Positions 41,568-50,386 of a DNA stretch of 64,000 nucleotides are shown here, one piece after another. A program made the translations under genes and the position numbers. The DNA is taken from the NCBI RefSeq assembly GCF_002949795.1, contig NZ_CP026692.1:5378545-5442544 (forward strand), read 5' to 3'. This DNA is from Nostoc sp. 'Lobaria pulmonaria (5183) cyanobiont'. GTDB lineage: Bacteria > Cyanobacteriota > Cyanobacteriia > Cyanobacteriales > Nostocaceae. The notes beneath the pieces are model-generated. The model saw only the letters and a list, made by a program, of their open reading frames with translations, ran no database searches and was not told where the DNA came from. Position 1 is the first letter of the stretch, and every line of letters starts with the position of its first letter.

Positions 41568-43490
41568 CTATTGGATCAGAATTACGCAAGATTGAACCTT
41601 AGTAGAAAGGCTTGTTTGAAGTCCTTGCTCAACTTTGACAATCAGTTTATCAAATGCCTCTTGATTTGCTGTCAGTTGTTCTTGCAGAACTTTCTCTAAC
41701 TCAGGCTTTATTTGCTCACACATATCCTGAATTTTTTTGTCGCTCAAAAAATTAGAACGAATCCAACTAGGTACATCCACATTTGTCTTAATTACTTCTT
41801 GAACAGTCTTACGATTTAGCTCCATTCCTGCCGCCATCACCGAAGCCCCATATACTAGTGCAATCGGCCAGGTTAAATGTCCAGTTAGTATTAGAGTGAT
41901 AATGCTAGCCACAGCGCCTCCACCAATTACTACATTGACGATAAACGCTACTGTCTCAGCCAGGATAGCATCTCCAATTTGTAACTCTGGGTTAACAAAA
42001 TTTGGGTCAATACTATCCTCGAACCTTAAGCTGCTTCTAGGTATCTGAAACTTTCGACATATAGGATCGGTTTGTGCGGCTAAATCGGGTTGGATTTTAT
42101 TGCTAAACCAAAAAGCGCATTGATGATTAATTATCTGCACAGCGCGATCGCTTTTAAGCCACTGTTCTGCTCGACCGATCAAAGCTGTTTCCAAATCGGC
42201 TAAAGTCCGTATTTTATTTTTTTGCCAATCTTTTAAAGCTGGTTTAACTGCATTGACAATCAAGCCATCCGCCAAAGGTTTAGTTAGTGATTCGATTAAC
42301 TCCGGGATATGCCTTTCAATCAAACCTTTAAGTTTATTTGAGGTAAATAGTTTGTTCACTTCTTGTTTAAAAGCAGCAGCACGCAGATCCCATCGTCCTA
42401 CTCGTGCTAAACCCATTGCAATGCACCGTTCCGGCTCCGGATCTGGGCGAAGCAGCGTTTCTGGTTCGGGAAACATTTCCTGACAAAGAACGTGCGTGAA
42501 CTTCATGCGAGATGCACCGCCAGTCATCAGCACGAGTTTCGGCACTATTCCAAGTTTTTCCAGCTTTTCTTTTGCCTCGGTTAAAGAGTTGCGAAATGAT
42601 TTAATCCAACTATTAAGCTCTAATTCAGGTAAAGGTTGGTTTAAAATTTCCTCCATCATCAATTTATTGACTTGGGGAATAAAATAAATCTGTTCGTTAA
42701 TCGACTCGAAGCCACGCGCAAAGGATTCAGGATCGCTGTATAGCTGTTCATTAGAAAAGTAATCTTCTTTAGCTTTGCGGCAAGCAAGTTCACAACGAGC
42801 TTGGTGATGCGGATATTCCTGAAATACTTTTTCGAGTAATGCTTTTTGCTCGTGGTTGGCGAGAGTCCGGGCAAAAATTGCTTTGTCAATTAGGGATGCA
42901 CCTAAAGTATTACTCCCGAAATCTATGGGTATCTCTTCTAAGCTCTTAACCAGAGTAAAATCTGTGGTTGAAGAACCGATATCGACAATTAGCACCGATC
43001 CAACAAGTTTGTCATACTCCAACTTCCCGGCTTCCTTAGCTTGCATGAAAGCAGCCCGCGATTCGGGTACAACATTTAGTCGGGGAATGCCAGCTTCTTG
43101 AAGTAGCTTTTGGTATTCGGTGCGATCGCTAACTGACCATCCTGAAGGGCAACCAATGTAAAAATAGCTACCTTCTCCACCTGCAAGTTGTTTGCTTTCT
43201 TTCAATAGGCGGTAGTAGGTTGCCACAAAGGTACTAATTGTTTCCCGATATTTGGGATCGTTGTTGGGTTTTTGCTTGAAAGAGATTGTCAGTTGGGTAA
43301 CGCCAGCTTGAATTAATGCTTGTTCTCCCACAAGATAACCGAGTTTGGGATGCCAACCAAGTGCTGTAATTTGGTTCTTCTTGTTATTAATCTCCAGCAT
43401 CTGGGGGGGTTCGATGCTTTCCACGATCGCTTTAGCTACAGCCGTTTCACCGTGTCCCAAATCAAAACCGATTGTTTCTAAAATTTCCAT
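41568..43490 (-). CDS. Hsp70-like actin-fold ATPase with C-terminal membrane segment
   Basis: 640 residues. The first 370 are an actin/Hsp70-type ATPase: TIGFDLGHGETAVAKAI (phosphate-1), VLIVDIGSSTTDFTLVK (phosphate-2), VLMTGGASRMKFT (adenosine motif). A classical Hsp70 substrate-binding domain is absent. Instead, after about residue 500 come a hydrophobic pair (VAFIVNVVIGGGAVASIITL, WPIALVYGASVMAAGMELN) and a charged helical end. It lies 14 bp after the neighbouring gene, so the two are one operon. Possibly a membrane-bound chaperone-like switch; no known system fits exactly. Confidence 0.75.
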   Translation of the reverse strand: MEILETIGFDLGHGETAVAKAIVESIEPPQMLEINNKKNQITALGWHPKLGYLVGEQALIQAGVTQLTISFKQKPNNDPKYRETISTFVATYYRLLKESKQLAGGEGSYFYIGCPSGWSVSDRTEYQKLLQEAGIPRLNVVPESRAAFMQAKEAGKLEYDKLVGSVLIVDIGSSTTDFTLVKSLEEIPIDFGSNTLGASLIDKAIFARTLANHEQKALLEKVFQEYPHHQARCELACRKAKEDYFSNEQLYSDPESFARGFESINEQIYFIPQVNKLMMEEILNQPLPELELNSWIKSFRNSLTEAKEKLEKLGIVPKLVLMTGGASRMKFTHVLCQEMFPEPETLLRPDPEPERCIAMGLARVGRWDLRAAAFKQEVNKLFTSNKLKGLIERHIPELIESLTKPLADGLIVNAVKPALKDWQKNKIRTLADLETALIGRAEQWLKSDRAVQIINHQCAFWFSNKIQPDLAAQTDPICRKFQIPRSSLRFEDSIDPNFVNPELQIGDAILAETVAFIVNVVIGGGAVASIITLILTGHLTWPIALVYGASVMAAGMELNRKTVQEVIKTNVDVPSWIRSNFLSDKKIQDMCEQIKPELEKVLQEQLTANQEAFDKLIVKVEQGLQTSLSTKVQSCVILIQ

Positions 43491-43504
43491 ACCCTTATTG
43501 TCTA

Positions 43505-44413
43505 TTATTCTCTAGCAGAGGAATATGCTGGCTCAATTACCCTACCGCGTCTAATCAAGCGATCGCCTTTTAACAAAGCCGGCGTTAGAGTGACGTGATC
43601 TTTGGTATCGGGGTCAATACTTGGCTCAAAGTCAAAATACTCGCGATCGCTATGCGGGTCATTTGGTCGGTAAATTTGAGTATTAATTCCCTGAGACATT
43701 AAAATCTGTGGCAGAAGTTTCGCCAGTTCATGAGCCATTTGGGGTTTATCAAGTTTTGATGCGCCCATTAGCCTTTGCAGAAAATTTAATAGCTCTGGCA
43801 ATTCTTCTATTGCTAAGTCGCCTTCATGTTTATTTGATTCTTCTACTCTAGCTACTGCTAGGTCGATAGTGTTGAGAGCATCGCCAAGGCAATCTAGAAA
43901 TACTTTGCTATCAACTCGGAGAATCGGTTGGGGTAATTCCAATAGCCCTTCAGATATAGAATTATTTTGCTGGTTGTTTAATTCGAGTTGAAGTACAATT
44001 TCTAGTCCTATAAGTAGAGAGGTTAATAAGATAGCCATCCAAGCACCTGGGGTAGTTTTAGTTAAGGAAAACAACGAGCCTAAGATGCCGAGATAAACTA
44101 GTCCCTGTAGTAGTTTCAGGATTAATCTGCTCGAAAAAAACTTTGTACTTGGGTTAGTAATTTGCCTTTGCTCTGTTGGAGCCGCTTGAAGATAGTTAGC
44201 TGCTGCAAGAGTCGCGATAGACTGCCGCAGGGTATCCAGGAAAAAGGAAGCTAGACGAACTTGAGCCAAATTAAGCTTTTCAATATAAATTCTTTCGAGA
44301 TTATCGAGTCGGTTTTGAACCAGTTTAACTATTTGCTCAATGCCGATTGTATTATCAATATCTGTCTGGAGTTGGTTGCGTTCTTCGCTAAAAAGTGAGG
44401 TGATTGTTTTCAT
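43505..44413 (-). CDS. membrane protein of unknown function, partner of the Hsp70-like ATPase
   Basis: 302 residues from the ATG at 44413 (a GTG 48 bases upstream is possible). Helical N-terminal half (EQIVKLVQNRLDNLERIYIE, RLASFFLDTLRQSIATLAAA), two transmembrane helices (LILKLLQGLVYLGILGSLFS, WMAILLTSLLIGLEIVLQLE), then a soluble part with LRVDSKVFLDCLGDALNTID LAVARVEE and an acidic region. The C-terminal half resembles the GrpE-like helical pattern found beside some actin-fold ATPases, but I cannot name it. Operon with the Hsp70-like gene. Confidence 0.6.
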   Translation of the reverse strand: MKTITSLFSEERNQLQTDIDNTIGIEQIVKLVQNRLDNLERIYIEKLNLAQVRLASFFLDTLRQSIATLAAANYLQAAPTEQRQITNPSTKFFSSRLILKLLQGLVYLGILGSLFSLTKTTPGAWMAILLTSLLIGLEIVLQLELNNQQNNSISEGLLELPQPILRVDSKVFLDCLGDALNTIDLAVARVEESNKHEGDLAIEELPELLNFLQRLMGASKLDKPQMAHELAKLLPQILMSQGINTQIYRPNDPHSDREYFDFEPSIDPDTKDHVTLTPALLKGDRLIRRGRVIEPAYSSARE

Positions 44414-44568
44414 TGCATTGATTAAGACTTTAACGTTATTAATTAGGAGTGAAATCAACACTCATTTTTTCATTTCACCCTGTAATTACATAATGACGGA
44501 ATAATTCATAATTCCTAATTATGAATTAGGTTGATTGCAAATTACTACCCATCAAAAGGAGGAGCAGA

Positions 44569-45366
44569 ATGTTTATCTGCGTGATTGCAGACTACGGCAC
44601 AGGAGATCCGGCATTTACTGAAGTCACACAACGTCTGCTGATGACTTTTCCCCATGCCCAAATTCATTTGCTTTCGGTTCCAGCATTCAGTACCTTAGCA
44701 ACGGGATTCTGGATTGCCCAACTGGGACTCAACCCTGGTCCTAGCGATAGCGATCGCCTAATTTATCACAACTGTGCGCCTCGTCAGGACGATCCTGAAG
44801 CTCGTCGAGACAATGAAGGTGAAGGACTAACTTATGCCCTTTTATCTAATGGTGTAAAAGTCGTGGGTGTGAATGCGGGCTACACTCTCTCCTTTATCAA
44901 AGACTATACAAAGGAGTTGCGAGCGATCAACGTTTCTCGTGGTGGATCGCAGTTTCGCTCACGGGATGTGTTTCCTCCGGCTGCGGCTGCCATTATGAAT
45001 GAAGATTTTAGCATTTTGGGAGATAGCTTGAAGAGTGAGCAAATCCCAGATGTTCCACCAGATCGAATTGCCTGGATTGATGGCTACGGCAACATCAAAA
45101 CAACTATCGGGGCCCATACACTTAATTTGGAGCCTCAAAGCAAGATCGTGATCCGGATTGGAGATGTGGTCAGCGATGCAGTGTATTCTGATGGCAGTTT
45201 CAAGGTGTCTGAAGGAACTTTAGCTTTTGCTCCTGGTAGTTCTGGTTGGTCAAAAGGCGATTCAGGAGAACCATTGCGCTTCCTAGAGTTATTTCTGCGA
45301 GGAGGGAGTGCTTGGGAACGCTTTGGTCGTCCCCGTGTGAATCAGCAAGTAACTCAAATTGCCTAA
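44569..45366 (+). CDS. SAM hydroxide adenosyltransferase (DUF62 family)
   Basis: 265 residues, usual length. The duf-62 enzymes split S-adenosylmethionine with hydroxide into adenosine and methionine and share the fold of the fluorinase and chlorinase. Pattern: FICVIADYGTGDPAFTEVTQ (D at SAM ribose), IHLLSVPAFSTLATGFWIAQ, GVNAGYTLSFIKDY, RDVFPPAAAAI with conserved FxPAAA, DRIAWIDGYGNIKTT with DxFGN-like GYGN, and GSSGWSKGDSGEPLRFLEL. Very good SD (AAAGGAGGAG) before the ATG. The motif GWSKG near the end is unusual. Solitary gene. Confidence 0.9.
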   Translation: MFICVIADYGTGDPAFTEVTQRLLMTFPHAQIHLLSVPAFSTLATGFWIAQLGLNPGPSDSDRLIYHNCAPRQDDPEARRDNEGEGLTYALLSNGVKVVGVNAGYTLSFIKDYTKELRAINVSRGGSQFRSRDVFPPAAAAIMNEDFSILGDSLKSEQIPDVPPDRIAWIDGYGNIKTTIGAHTLNLEPQSKIVIRIGDVVSDAVYSDGSFKVSEGTLAFAPGSSGWSKGDSGEPLRFLELFLRGGSAWERFGRPRVNQQVTQIA

Positions 45367-45436
45367 AATTTGGTAGTAGGCTTCTGTCTGTGGCTGAGTG
45401 CAGACTAACATTGTCAGTTGCCCTGACTAAAAGCGA

Positions 45437-45735
45437 TTAGATTTGTGCCACACCGCCATCGACGAACAATTCAATGTCGGTAATATAACTGCTGTCGTCC
45501 GAAGCCAGGAACACGACAGCTTTTGCGACTTCATCCGATGTTGAATGGCATTCCCTTGGGAATGCCATTCAACATCGCCGTATGCATTTCGTCAGTTATC
45601 CCCAGGCGATCATCAACGTCTGTGGGGATAATCCCAGGGCTGACAACATTGACCCGGTCTTTGAGGTCAACCGACCAAGTGCGTGCGAATAGCGCACGGC
45701 TGCCTTAGTTGCAGCATAAACATCTATTCGTTCAT
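45437..45735 (-). pseudogene. remnant of a short-chain dehydrogenase/reductase
   Basis: On the minus strand the C-terminal third of an SDR enzyme can be pieced together: VYAATKAAVR (the Y-x-x-x-K active-site motif), RTWSVDLKDRVNVVSPGIIP TDVDDRLGI, then DEVAKAVVFLASDDSSYITD IELFVDGGVAQI-stop. A one-base loss after AAVR and a shift at the palindrome (45536-45577) break the frame. The Rossmann N-terminal two thirds are missing. Clearly non-functional. Confidence 0.85.
45536..45577. repeat. perfect 42-bp palindrome within the SDR remnant
   Basis: The arm CGATGTTGAATGGCATTCCC is followed by TT and its exact complement GGGAATGCCATTCAACATCG. The left or right arm belongs to the SDR coding sequence (codons for MLNGIPKG), so the other arm is an inverted copy of coding DNA created at this spot; it breaks the frame. 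Confidence 0.9.
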
Positions 45736-46043
45736 AACTTATTTCCACTTTTCCCCGTCTACCCACACCCAAATCAATCAGCGATCGCTTTTAGTTTAAA
45801 CTCCAGACTCTACCAAGTGAAAAAGAGCGATCGCTCCCCCATTTTCAACAGTAAACAAGAATAATCAACATCACGAAAGAGAGTGGCTACTTTACTTTCC
45901 CCTACAGTAGTCCTTATGATATTCCTCGTTCAGTTTTATGCCATATATCTATTATTTTAAGGTGAATTCGACGAAGCTAAAAAGCCACCGCAGTCAAAGC
46001 AGGAAAATCTTTAGAGTTAATAAGGTCACTAGTCAATTACGTT
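45736..46043. other. intergenic gap without recognisable features
   Basis: AT-rich with two HIP1 sites (about 45781 and 45827) and no ORF. It separates the ends of two minus-strand genes; nothing regulatory can be named. Confidence 0.5.
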
Positions 46044-46889
46044 TTAAGCTAAAGCGCTGGCATGGTGGCGGATATGATCTTCAATAAAAGTGGCGATAAA
46101 ATAATAACTGTGATCGTAGCCTTGTTGGTAACGTAAGTTTAGCGGCTGATTAACATCTGCACAAGCTTGCTCAAACACCTTTGGTAATAATTCCTCAGCT
46201 AAAAATTTATCAGCAGTCCCTTGGTCAATGAGAATTGAACTGTGATATCTTTGTTGTCTGACTAATTCACTAGAATCATAAGCACGCCAACTTTCTTGAT
46301 TGCTGCCAAGATAACCACTAAAAGCTTTTTGACCCCAAGGACAACGCATAGGTGCAGCTAGAGGTGCAAAGGCTGATACTGATTTATAGAGTTCTGGGTT
46401 TCTGATTGCACAGACAAGCGCCCCGTGTCCCCCCATTGAATGACCGAAAATACCTTGTTTATCAGGTTGGGTGGGGAAATTTGCGTTAATTAAAGCAGGT
46501 AATTCCTCAACAATATAACTATACATTTGGTAGTTTTTACGCCAAGGTTCTTCTGTAGCATCAACATAAAAGCCTGCACCTGTGCCAAAATCCCAGTCGT
46601 CATCCTCACCTGCAATGCCAGTATTACGCGGACTAGTATCTGGTGCAACCAATATTAAACCGTACTCAGCCGCAAAGCGCTGCACTCCTCCCGCCTTAAC
46701 CATAAAATTCTCTTCCGTGCAACTCAAACCAGATAGGAAATAGAGAATCGGCGCAGGTTTTTGAGTTGCTTGTGGTGGTTGATAAATACTAAAGCGCATT
46801 TCACCATTACAGGTTGAGGAGGGATGACTGTAAAAGCCGAGTTTGCCACCAAAGCAAATAAATTCGGAAATGAGGTTGAGGTTAGGCAT
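46044..46889 (-). CDS. fghA: S-formylglutathione hydrolase
   Basis: 281 residues of the esterase D family. Hydrolyses S-formylglutathione to formate and glutathione in formaldehyde detoxification. Motifs: ILYFLSGLSCTEENFMVKAG oxyanion region, PDTSPRNTGIAGEDDDWDFG TGAGFYVDATEEPW (the diagnostic block), nucleophile elbow GHSMGGHGAL with S151, LIDQGTADKFL with the acid, and GYDHSYYFIATFIEDH with the histidine. Complete; no formaldehyde dehydrogenase lies next to it. Confidence 0.96.
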   Translation of the reverse strand: MPNLNLISEFICFGGKLGFYSHPSSTCNGEMRFSIYQPPQATQKPAPILYFLSGLSCTEENFMVKAGGVQRFAAEYGLILVAPDTSPRNTGIAGEDDDWDFGTGAGFYVDATEEPWRKNYQMYSYIVEELPALINANFPTQPDKQGIFGHSMGGHGALVCAIRNPELYKSVSAFAPLAAPMRCPWGQKAFSGYLGSNQESWRAYDSSELVRQQRYHSSILIDQGTADKFLAEELLPKVFEQACADVNQPLNLRYQQGYDHSYYFIATFIEDHIRHHASALA

Positions 46890-47266
46890 TGGTTGTATTC
46901 TATTTCCTGAGCGGTTGTGGGAGAATGATTATTTTAGCGTAAGTTTAAATCTGTTCCTCTTGCCTGCACAACTTGGGGTAAAACTAGCGAGGAAAGTCCC
47001 CTGGTTGCACTCCCGGTAGGCCCCTACGGTGTACACACAAGTCGGAAAAACTTCATCTACCAAAGATTTGCGGTGAAGCAGCGCTCTTGGTAGGGTTTCC
47101 AACGCCAGATGCTTCACTTGGGGAGACCCCAAGACCGCACTGGCTCCTCCGCAGCCTACTGCTGTTAGCGGCGCAGGAGCGTCACCCGTTCGCGTAGCGT
47201 CTCCGATAGGAGAAGGGTGCGTTACGCTGGCGTGACAAAGCTAAATTGTTGCAATCATGGCATACG

Positions 47267-47476
47267 CATTTGTTATTTTGGCGTACGCATTTGTTATTTC
47301 GGTGAGCGCATTTGTTATTTTGGCGTACTCATTTGTTATTTTGGCATACGCATTTGTTATTTCGGCGGACTCATTTGTTATTTTGGCGTACGCATTTGTT
47401 ATTTCGGCGTACTCATTTGTTATTTTGGCGTACTCATTTGTTATTTTGGCGTACGCATTTGTTATTTCGGCGTGTC
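47267..47476. repeat. tandem array of ten 21-bp units
   Basis: Ten units CATTTGTTATTTYGGCGTAC plus one variable base run from 47267 at a strict 21-bp period, with C/T and TAC/GAC variants. As with the array at 6720, the period is a multiple of three and several frames on both strands stay open (for example RICYFGV heptapeptides); no start or ribosome site suggests translation. Confidence 0.9.
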
Positions 47477-47514
47477 CATAACGCATTCTACGAAACTACT
47501 AGAAGAGTTGAAAC

Positions 47515-47703
47515 TAGGACTTACGCATTGACACAAAATACATAGTATGTAAGGCTTTAAAAACCACATCTGTCGTAGGGGCACAGCATTGCTGTGCCCC
47601 TACAGCGCGGGTTTACTGATCATCAAAGAACAATTAATAAAGGCTGAAACGACCTATTTTCGTGAAACATACTATGATTAATTTGTACAGTGCGTAAGTC
47701 CTA
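47515..47703. mobile_element. 189-bp MITE with TA ends, nested in the larger element
   Basis: Ends TAGGACTTACGCA and its complement TGCGTAAGTCCTA are perfect for 13 bp; the similarity goes on to CATAGTATGT about 35 bp in on each side. Read with TA as target duplication, the element begins GGACTTACGCA, which fits the IS630/Tc1-mariner-type TA preference. In its middle is a hairpin GTAGGGGCACAGC/GCTGTGCCCCTAC (47575-47603). No coding capacity. Confidence 0.8.
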
Positions 47704-47750
47704 GAAACCTATGCTGGTCATACTTGTGTGTACACTGTAGCGGTAGGCCC

Positions 47751-48029
47751 AGAGCGCCACGGACTCGTTATCCGATTGTGAAAAAAGCTTTTAACAAGCC
47801 TAAGAAAGTATCTAAAAATACTGCCTAACTGCTTTTCATTTCTTTTATTGCTCTGAGTTCATTTCATTGTTCGACATGGAATCAATTGCTTCAAATGTCG
47901 AGCTATTTTTGCTTGCTTTAATCTAAACTCCAGTTAGAAGGATCGAGTTCTAAAAGCTGACAAAACTTAAAATAATCAACTTGAGAGTTAAATTCAACAG
48001 TCTAGTAGCCCTTCACGGCTACAATCAAC
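47751..48029. other. intergenic gap after the inverted-repeat element
   Basis: No convincing gene. A 27-codon minus-strand stretch (reads FCQLLELDPSNWSLD before a stop at about 47920) looks protein-like and may be a leftover of a lost gene. Confidence 0.35.
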
Positions 48030-48746
48030 TTAAGACCCAAAGGTTTGCTTCATTTTTGAAAGAAGCTTCGAGATGGACTCCCCATGAATAATAGAACCAT
48101 GCATTGTTGCAAGGTACTTAATGGGTAGATTCTCTATTGCCTCAATCCCTCGAGTGAAGCTTTTTCCTTCAGACATAAACCCGACTTTTTGCTGAAAGTT
48201 AATGATAGATTCTGTAAGATCCTTTTCGGTAATCGGTTCCTCGAACTGACCAGGATGAGCCGCAAGATCGGAACAAAAAAGGATCTCCTCTTGCGGCTGA
48301 TAGAATATACAACCCTCCCATCCATGAGGAAAATGAGGAGTTTCAATCAGTATGATATCTCTTTTACCCAAGGAAAGAGCAAAGTTATTCTTAAGAGCCG
48401 TTGTTGGTCGTAGTGCAAAGTCATCCATGTTCGATTGATTCAGAGGACTTACAATTGTTTTTGCTTGCGGCGCTGCTTCAAGCCATTGATTAAGCGCTCC
48501 GCACTCATCAGCCTCAAGGTGACATAAACCAATGTAATGAAGTTTTGAAGCATCGCAGACAGACGAAACAAGTTCATAAGTTTGCTCGAACCAATTTGAG
48601 CGACCCGTATGAATAAGCATCGGACGCTCATCAAGGATAAGGAATTGACTAAAAACAAACTTTTTATTATTAGAGATAGAAAGCTTATATATATTAGGAA
48701 CTATCTCATCTATCCGCGTGAAGTTAGCATTGATGTGCGTAAACAT
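48030..48746 (-). CDS. diiron MBL-fold protein (ODP/flavodiiron-like)
   Basis: 238 residues. Metallo-beta-lactamase fold of the flavodiiron/ODP branch: IYKLSISNNKKFVFSQFLIL DERPMLIHTG, then YIGLCHLEADECGALNQWLE, in which H76-x-E78-x-D80 are the iron ligands of flavodiiron proteins, PHFPHGWEGCIFYQ, LFCSDLAAHPGQ with the bridging aspartate, and YLATMHGSIIHGE with the last histidine. There is no flavodoxin domain, so it matches the ODP type oxygen-binding diiron proteins used for O2 sensing or reduction with outside partners. A stand-alone gene. Confidence 0.78.
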   Translation of the reverse strand: MFTHINANFTRIDEIVPNIYKLSISNNKKFVFSQFLILDERPMLIHTGRSNWFEQTYELVSSVCDASKLHYIGLCHLEADECGALNQWLEAAPQAKTIVSPLNQSNMDDFALRPTTALKNNFALSLGKRDIILIETPHFPHGWEGCIFYQPQEEILFCSDLAAHPGQFEEPITEKDLTESIINFQQKVGFMSEGKSFTRGIEAIENLPIKYLATMHGSIIHGESISKLLSKMKQTFGS

Positions 48747-48961
48747 TATATTTCTTTGGTTTCTTAAAAGACTTAGCTTTCAGTATAAATATTTAAAAGG
48801 GAGAATTGCTGAACTAAAATAAGAAGAATTGATTTGGGATGAATTTTCATAATCTGCCTCTAAATATTAAACTACTGTTTAACGATAGGTTTACAGCTTT
48901 TTATCGCGAAAAAGGGTGATAATAGCTATATTGTAAAAGTTTTGGATTAGGACAGTAGATT

Positions 48962-49339
48962 ATGACATTGAAAAACACCTTTGGTGAATATAGTTTCGTT
49001 AGTAAAGTAGACGTTACCGATCTGGAAGCTAGTGTCAAATGGTATAAAGACAAACTCGGTTTAGTTCTTGAATCAAAATATGACACGCCTAGCTGGAGAC
49101 AGTTTAGTATCCCTGATATTGAGCGCTTTGCAATTGGACTGAACTTAAGTAACTCTGTTGTTGCAGGTAGTACTGTTAGCACCTTTGTTGTAAAGGATAT
49201 AGTTGCTGCTCGTCAAAGCCTTATTGAAAAAGGAGTTGAAGTTGGGCCAATTACAGATGTCGGTCACGGAGTTCAATTGTCTGTCTTTAAAGATATTGAC
49301 GGAAACTTGTTGGGACTTCGGCAAAATCCGCAGTCTTAA
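48962..49339 (+). CDS. VOC (glyoxalase/bleomycin-resistance fold) family protein
   Basis: 125 residues. Two beta-alpha-beta3 modules: YSFVSKVDVTDLEASVKWYK DKLGLVLESKY, WRQFSIPDIERFAIGL, then STFVVKDIVAARQSLIEKGV EVGPI and VFKDIDGNLLGLRQNP, the classic end strand with D-x-D-G-N. Metal ligands are only partly present, so it may be a non-enzymatic binder or a dioxygenase/lyase; substrate unknown. Confidence 0.85.
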   Translation: MTLKNTFGEYSFVSKVDVTDLEASVKWYKDKLGLVLESKYDTPSWRQFSIPDIERFAIGLNLSNSVVAGSTVSTFVVKDIVAARQSLIEKGVEVGPITDVGHGVQLSVFKDIDGNLLGLRQNPQS

Positions 49340-49409
49340 CTAGCTTATTGCTGAAATCGGGGATTTAGGTAGCAACTGAACTCATATTACTACCTAATCC
49401 TCAAGCTGT

Positions 49410-49742
49410 GCAGATAGCGCTTTAGATGTACGTGCGCTCAATGCCTTGCCTCCGAAACGCCAACCTGGTAGCGAAGTATATGCTAATTCAGCTTATACTG
49501 ATTATACCGTCGATAATGATCTGGAAGAAAGTAGTCAAATATTCTTAAAAGTAATGCATAAGAGGAATTCCTTGCGTCAAGACCAACCCTAGAATCAATA
49601 GATCAAACAATCTACTCAACATGATATTGAAACCGTATTCAGTGGTATTACTGCTGTTTTTCCAAAATCTCTTCATGCTTGTACTTGGCTAGGGTTTTTA
49701 CTGAAGATTGAAGCATTTATTTTTTCATTTACCATACAATAA
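49410..49742 (+). pseudogene. IS982 family transposase remnant (C-terminal part)
   Basis: Read in frame: VYANSAYTDYTVDNDLEESS, QIFLKVMHKRNSLRQDQP-stop-NQ-stop-IKQSTQHDIETVFSGITA, VFPKSLHACTWLGFLLKIEA. This is the C-terminal third of an IS982-type DDE transposase (the A-D/N-x-A-Y block, RKxNS motif, final HAxTxxGFxLK). Two in-frame stops and no N-terminal part; no clear ends. Confidence 0.82.
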
Positions 49743-50386
49743 GCATTTCTGAGATAAGTTAAATATTCGACGCTAAATAATTCAGTATTTAGATTTTTGT
49801 ATTTAGTCAAAATTGACAGTTGAGCTACGTGTAACCGTCAACTTGTGATGGCGATCGCATGAATTGACGGATGCAAAAAAATCTAAAATTTAATAACTAG
49901 CAACTTGGGCTAATAGCGATCGCTCTGACCAACTTCGTCACAACCGTTAACGTTGGCATAGCAGTCCAAACTGCGGGCGTGTGATTGCGACGAGTTGTCG
50001 AGAGAGCTTTGCTTGTCAGATATTCCATTAGACTTATCCGCCAGACGTGCAGAATTCAGCATGAATTCTGACTCCTGACTCCTGAATTCTTTCTTATTAA
50101 AGTAGTAATTATTACTAATTATTACTAATTATTTTTTGAGGCTTTATCGCTTCTTAATAATATTTCAGAAAATATATCGATGTAATTAATATCTGCTACC
50201 AGCAAAATAGCGAAGAGAGAATGATTTTTCTGTTTGATAATTCTTGATGGTAAAAAATCAAGTTTAATTTTCAATAAATGATGGATGGATTATGCTTTCG
50301 TCCTGAAATCATTCAATCTATTTTCTCTTATTCAAGAGTTTCACAAACAATTAGATATCTAAACTTTAGCGGAGAACTGCAAGAAC
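49743..50386. other. AT-rich intergenic region before the adhesin gene
   Basis: Contains two HIP1 sites, a short-repeat patch (ACTCCTG units near 50070, TAATTATTAC units near 50105) and no gene. The adhesin promoter should be in the last 150 bp. Confidence 0.5.

Larger units (their letters stand above)
47024..47740. mobile_element. 717-bp non-autonomous element with 19-bp inverted ends and 10-bp direct repeat
   Basis: The left end CTACGGTGTACACACAAGT (47024-47042) and right end (complement CTACAGTGTACACACAAGT, 47722-47740) match at 18 of 19 bases. Directly outside both ends is the exact 10-mer CGGTAGGCCC (47014-47023 and 47741-47750), as expected for target-site duplication. No transposase gene lies inside; it carries a 21-bp tandem array and a nested 189-bp element. 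A shorter relative with the same ends is at 56147-56354. Confidence 0.75.

Noticed and set aside
46930..47230. Possible RNase P RNA, because GAGGAAAGTCC appears near 46990
   Set aside because: Only this short motif fits; the following conserved stretches and the 3' complementary part of rnpB are absent, and the region is part of repeats and of the inverted-repeat element.
47217..47545. Four overlapping ORFs over the 47-kb tandem array
   Set aside because: Same reason as the first array: repetitive DNA without stops in several frames, no start signals.
47830..47980. Protein-like fragment FCQLLELDPSNWSLD on the minus strand
   Set aside because: Only about 27 codons between stops with no start; too short to support as gene, noted in the gap description.
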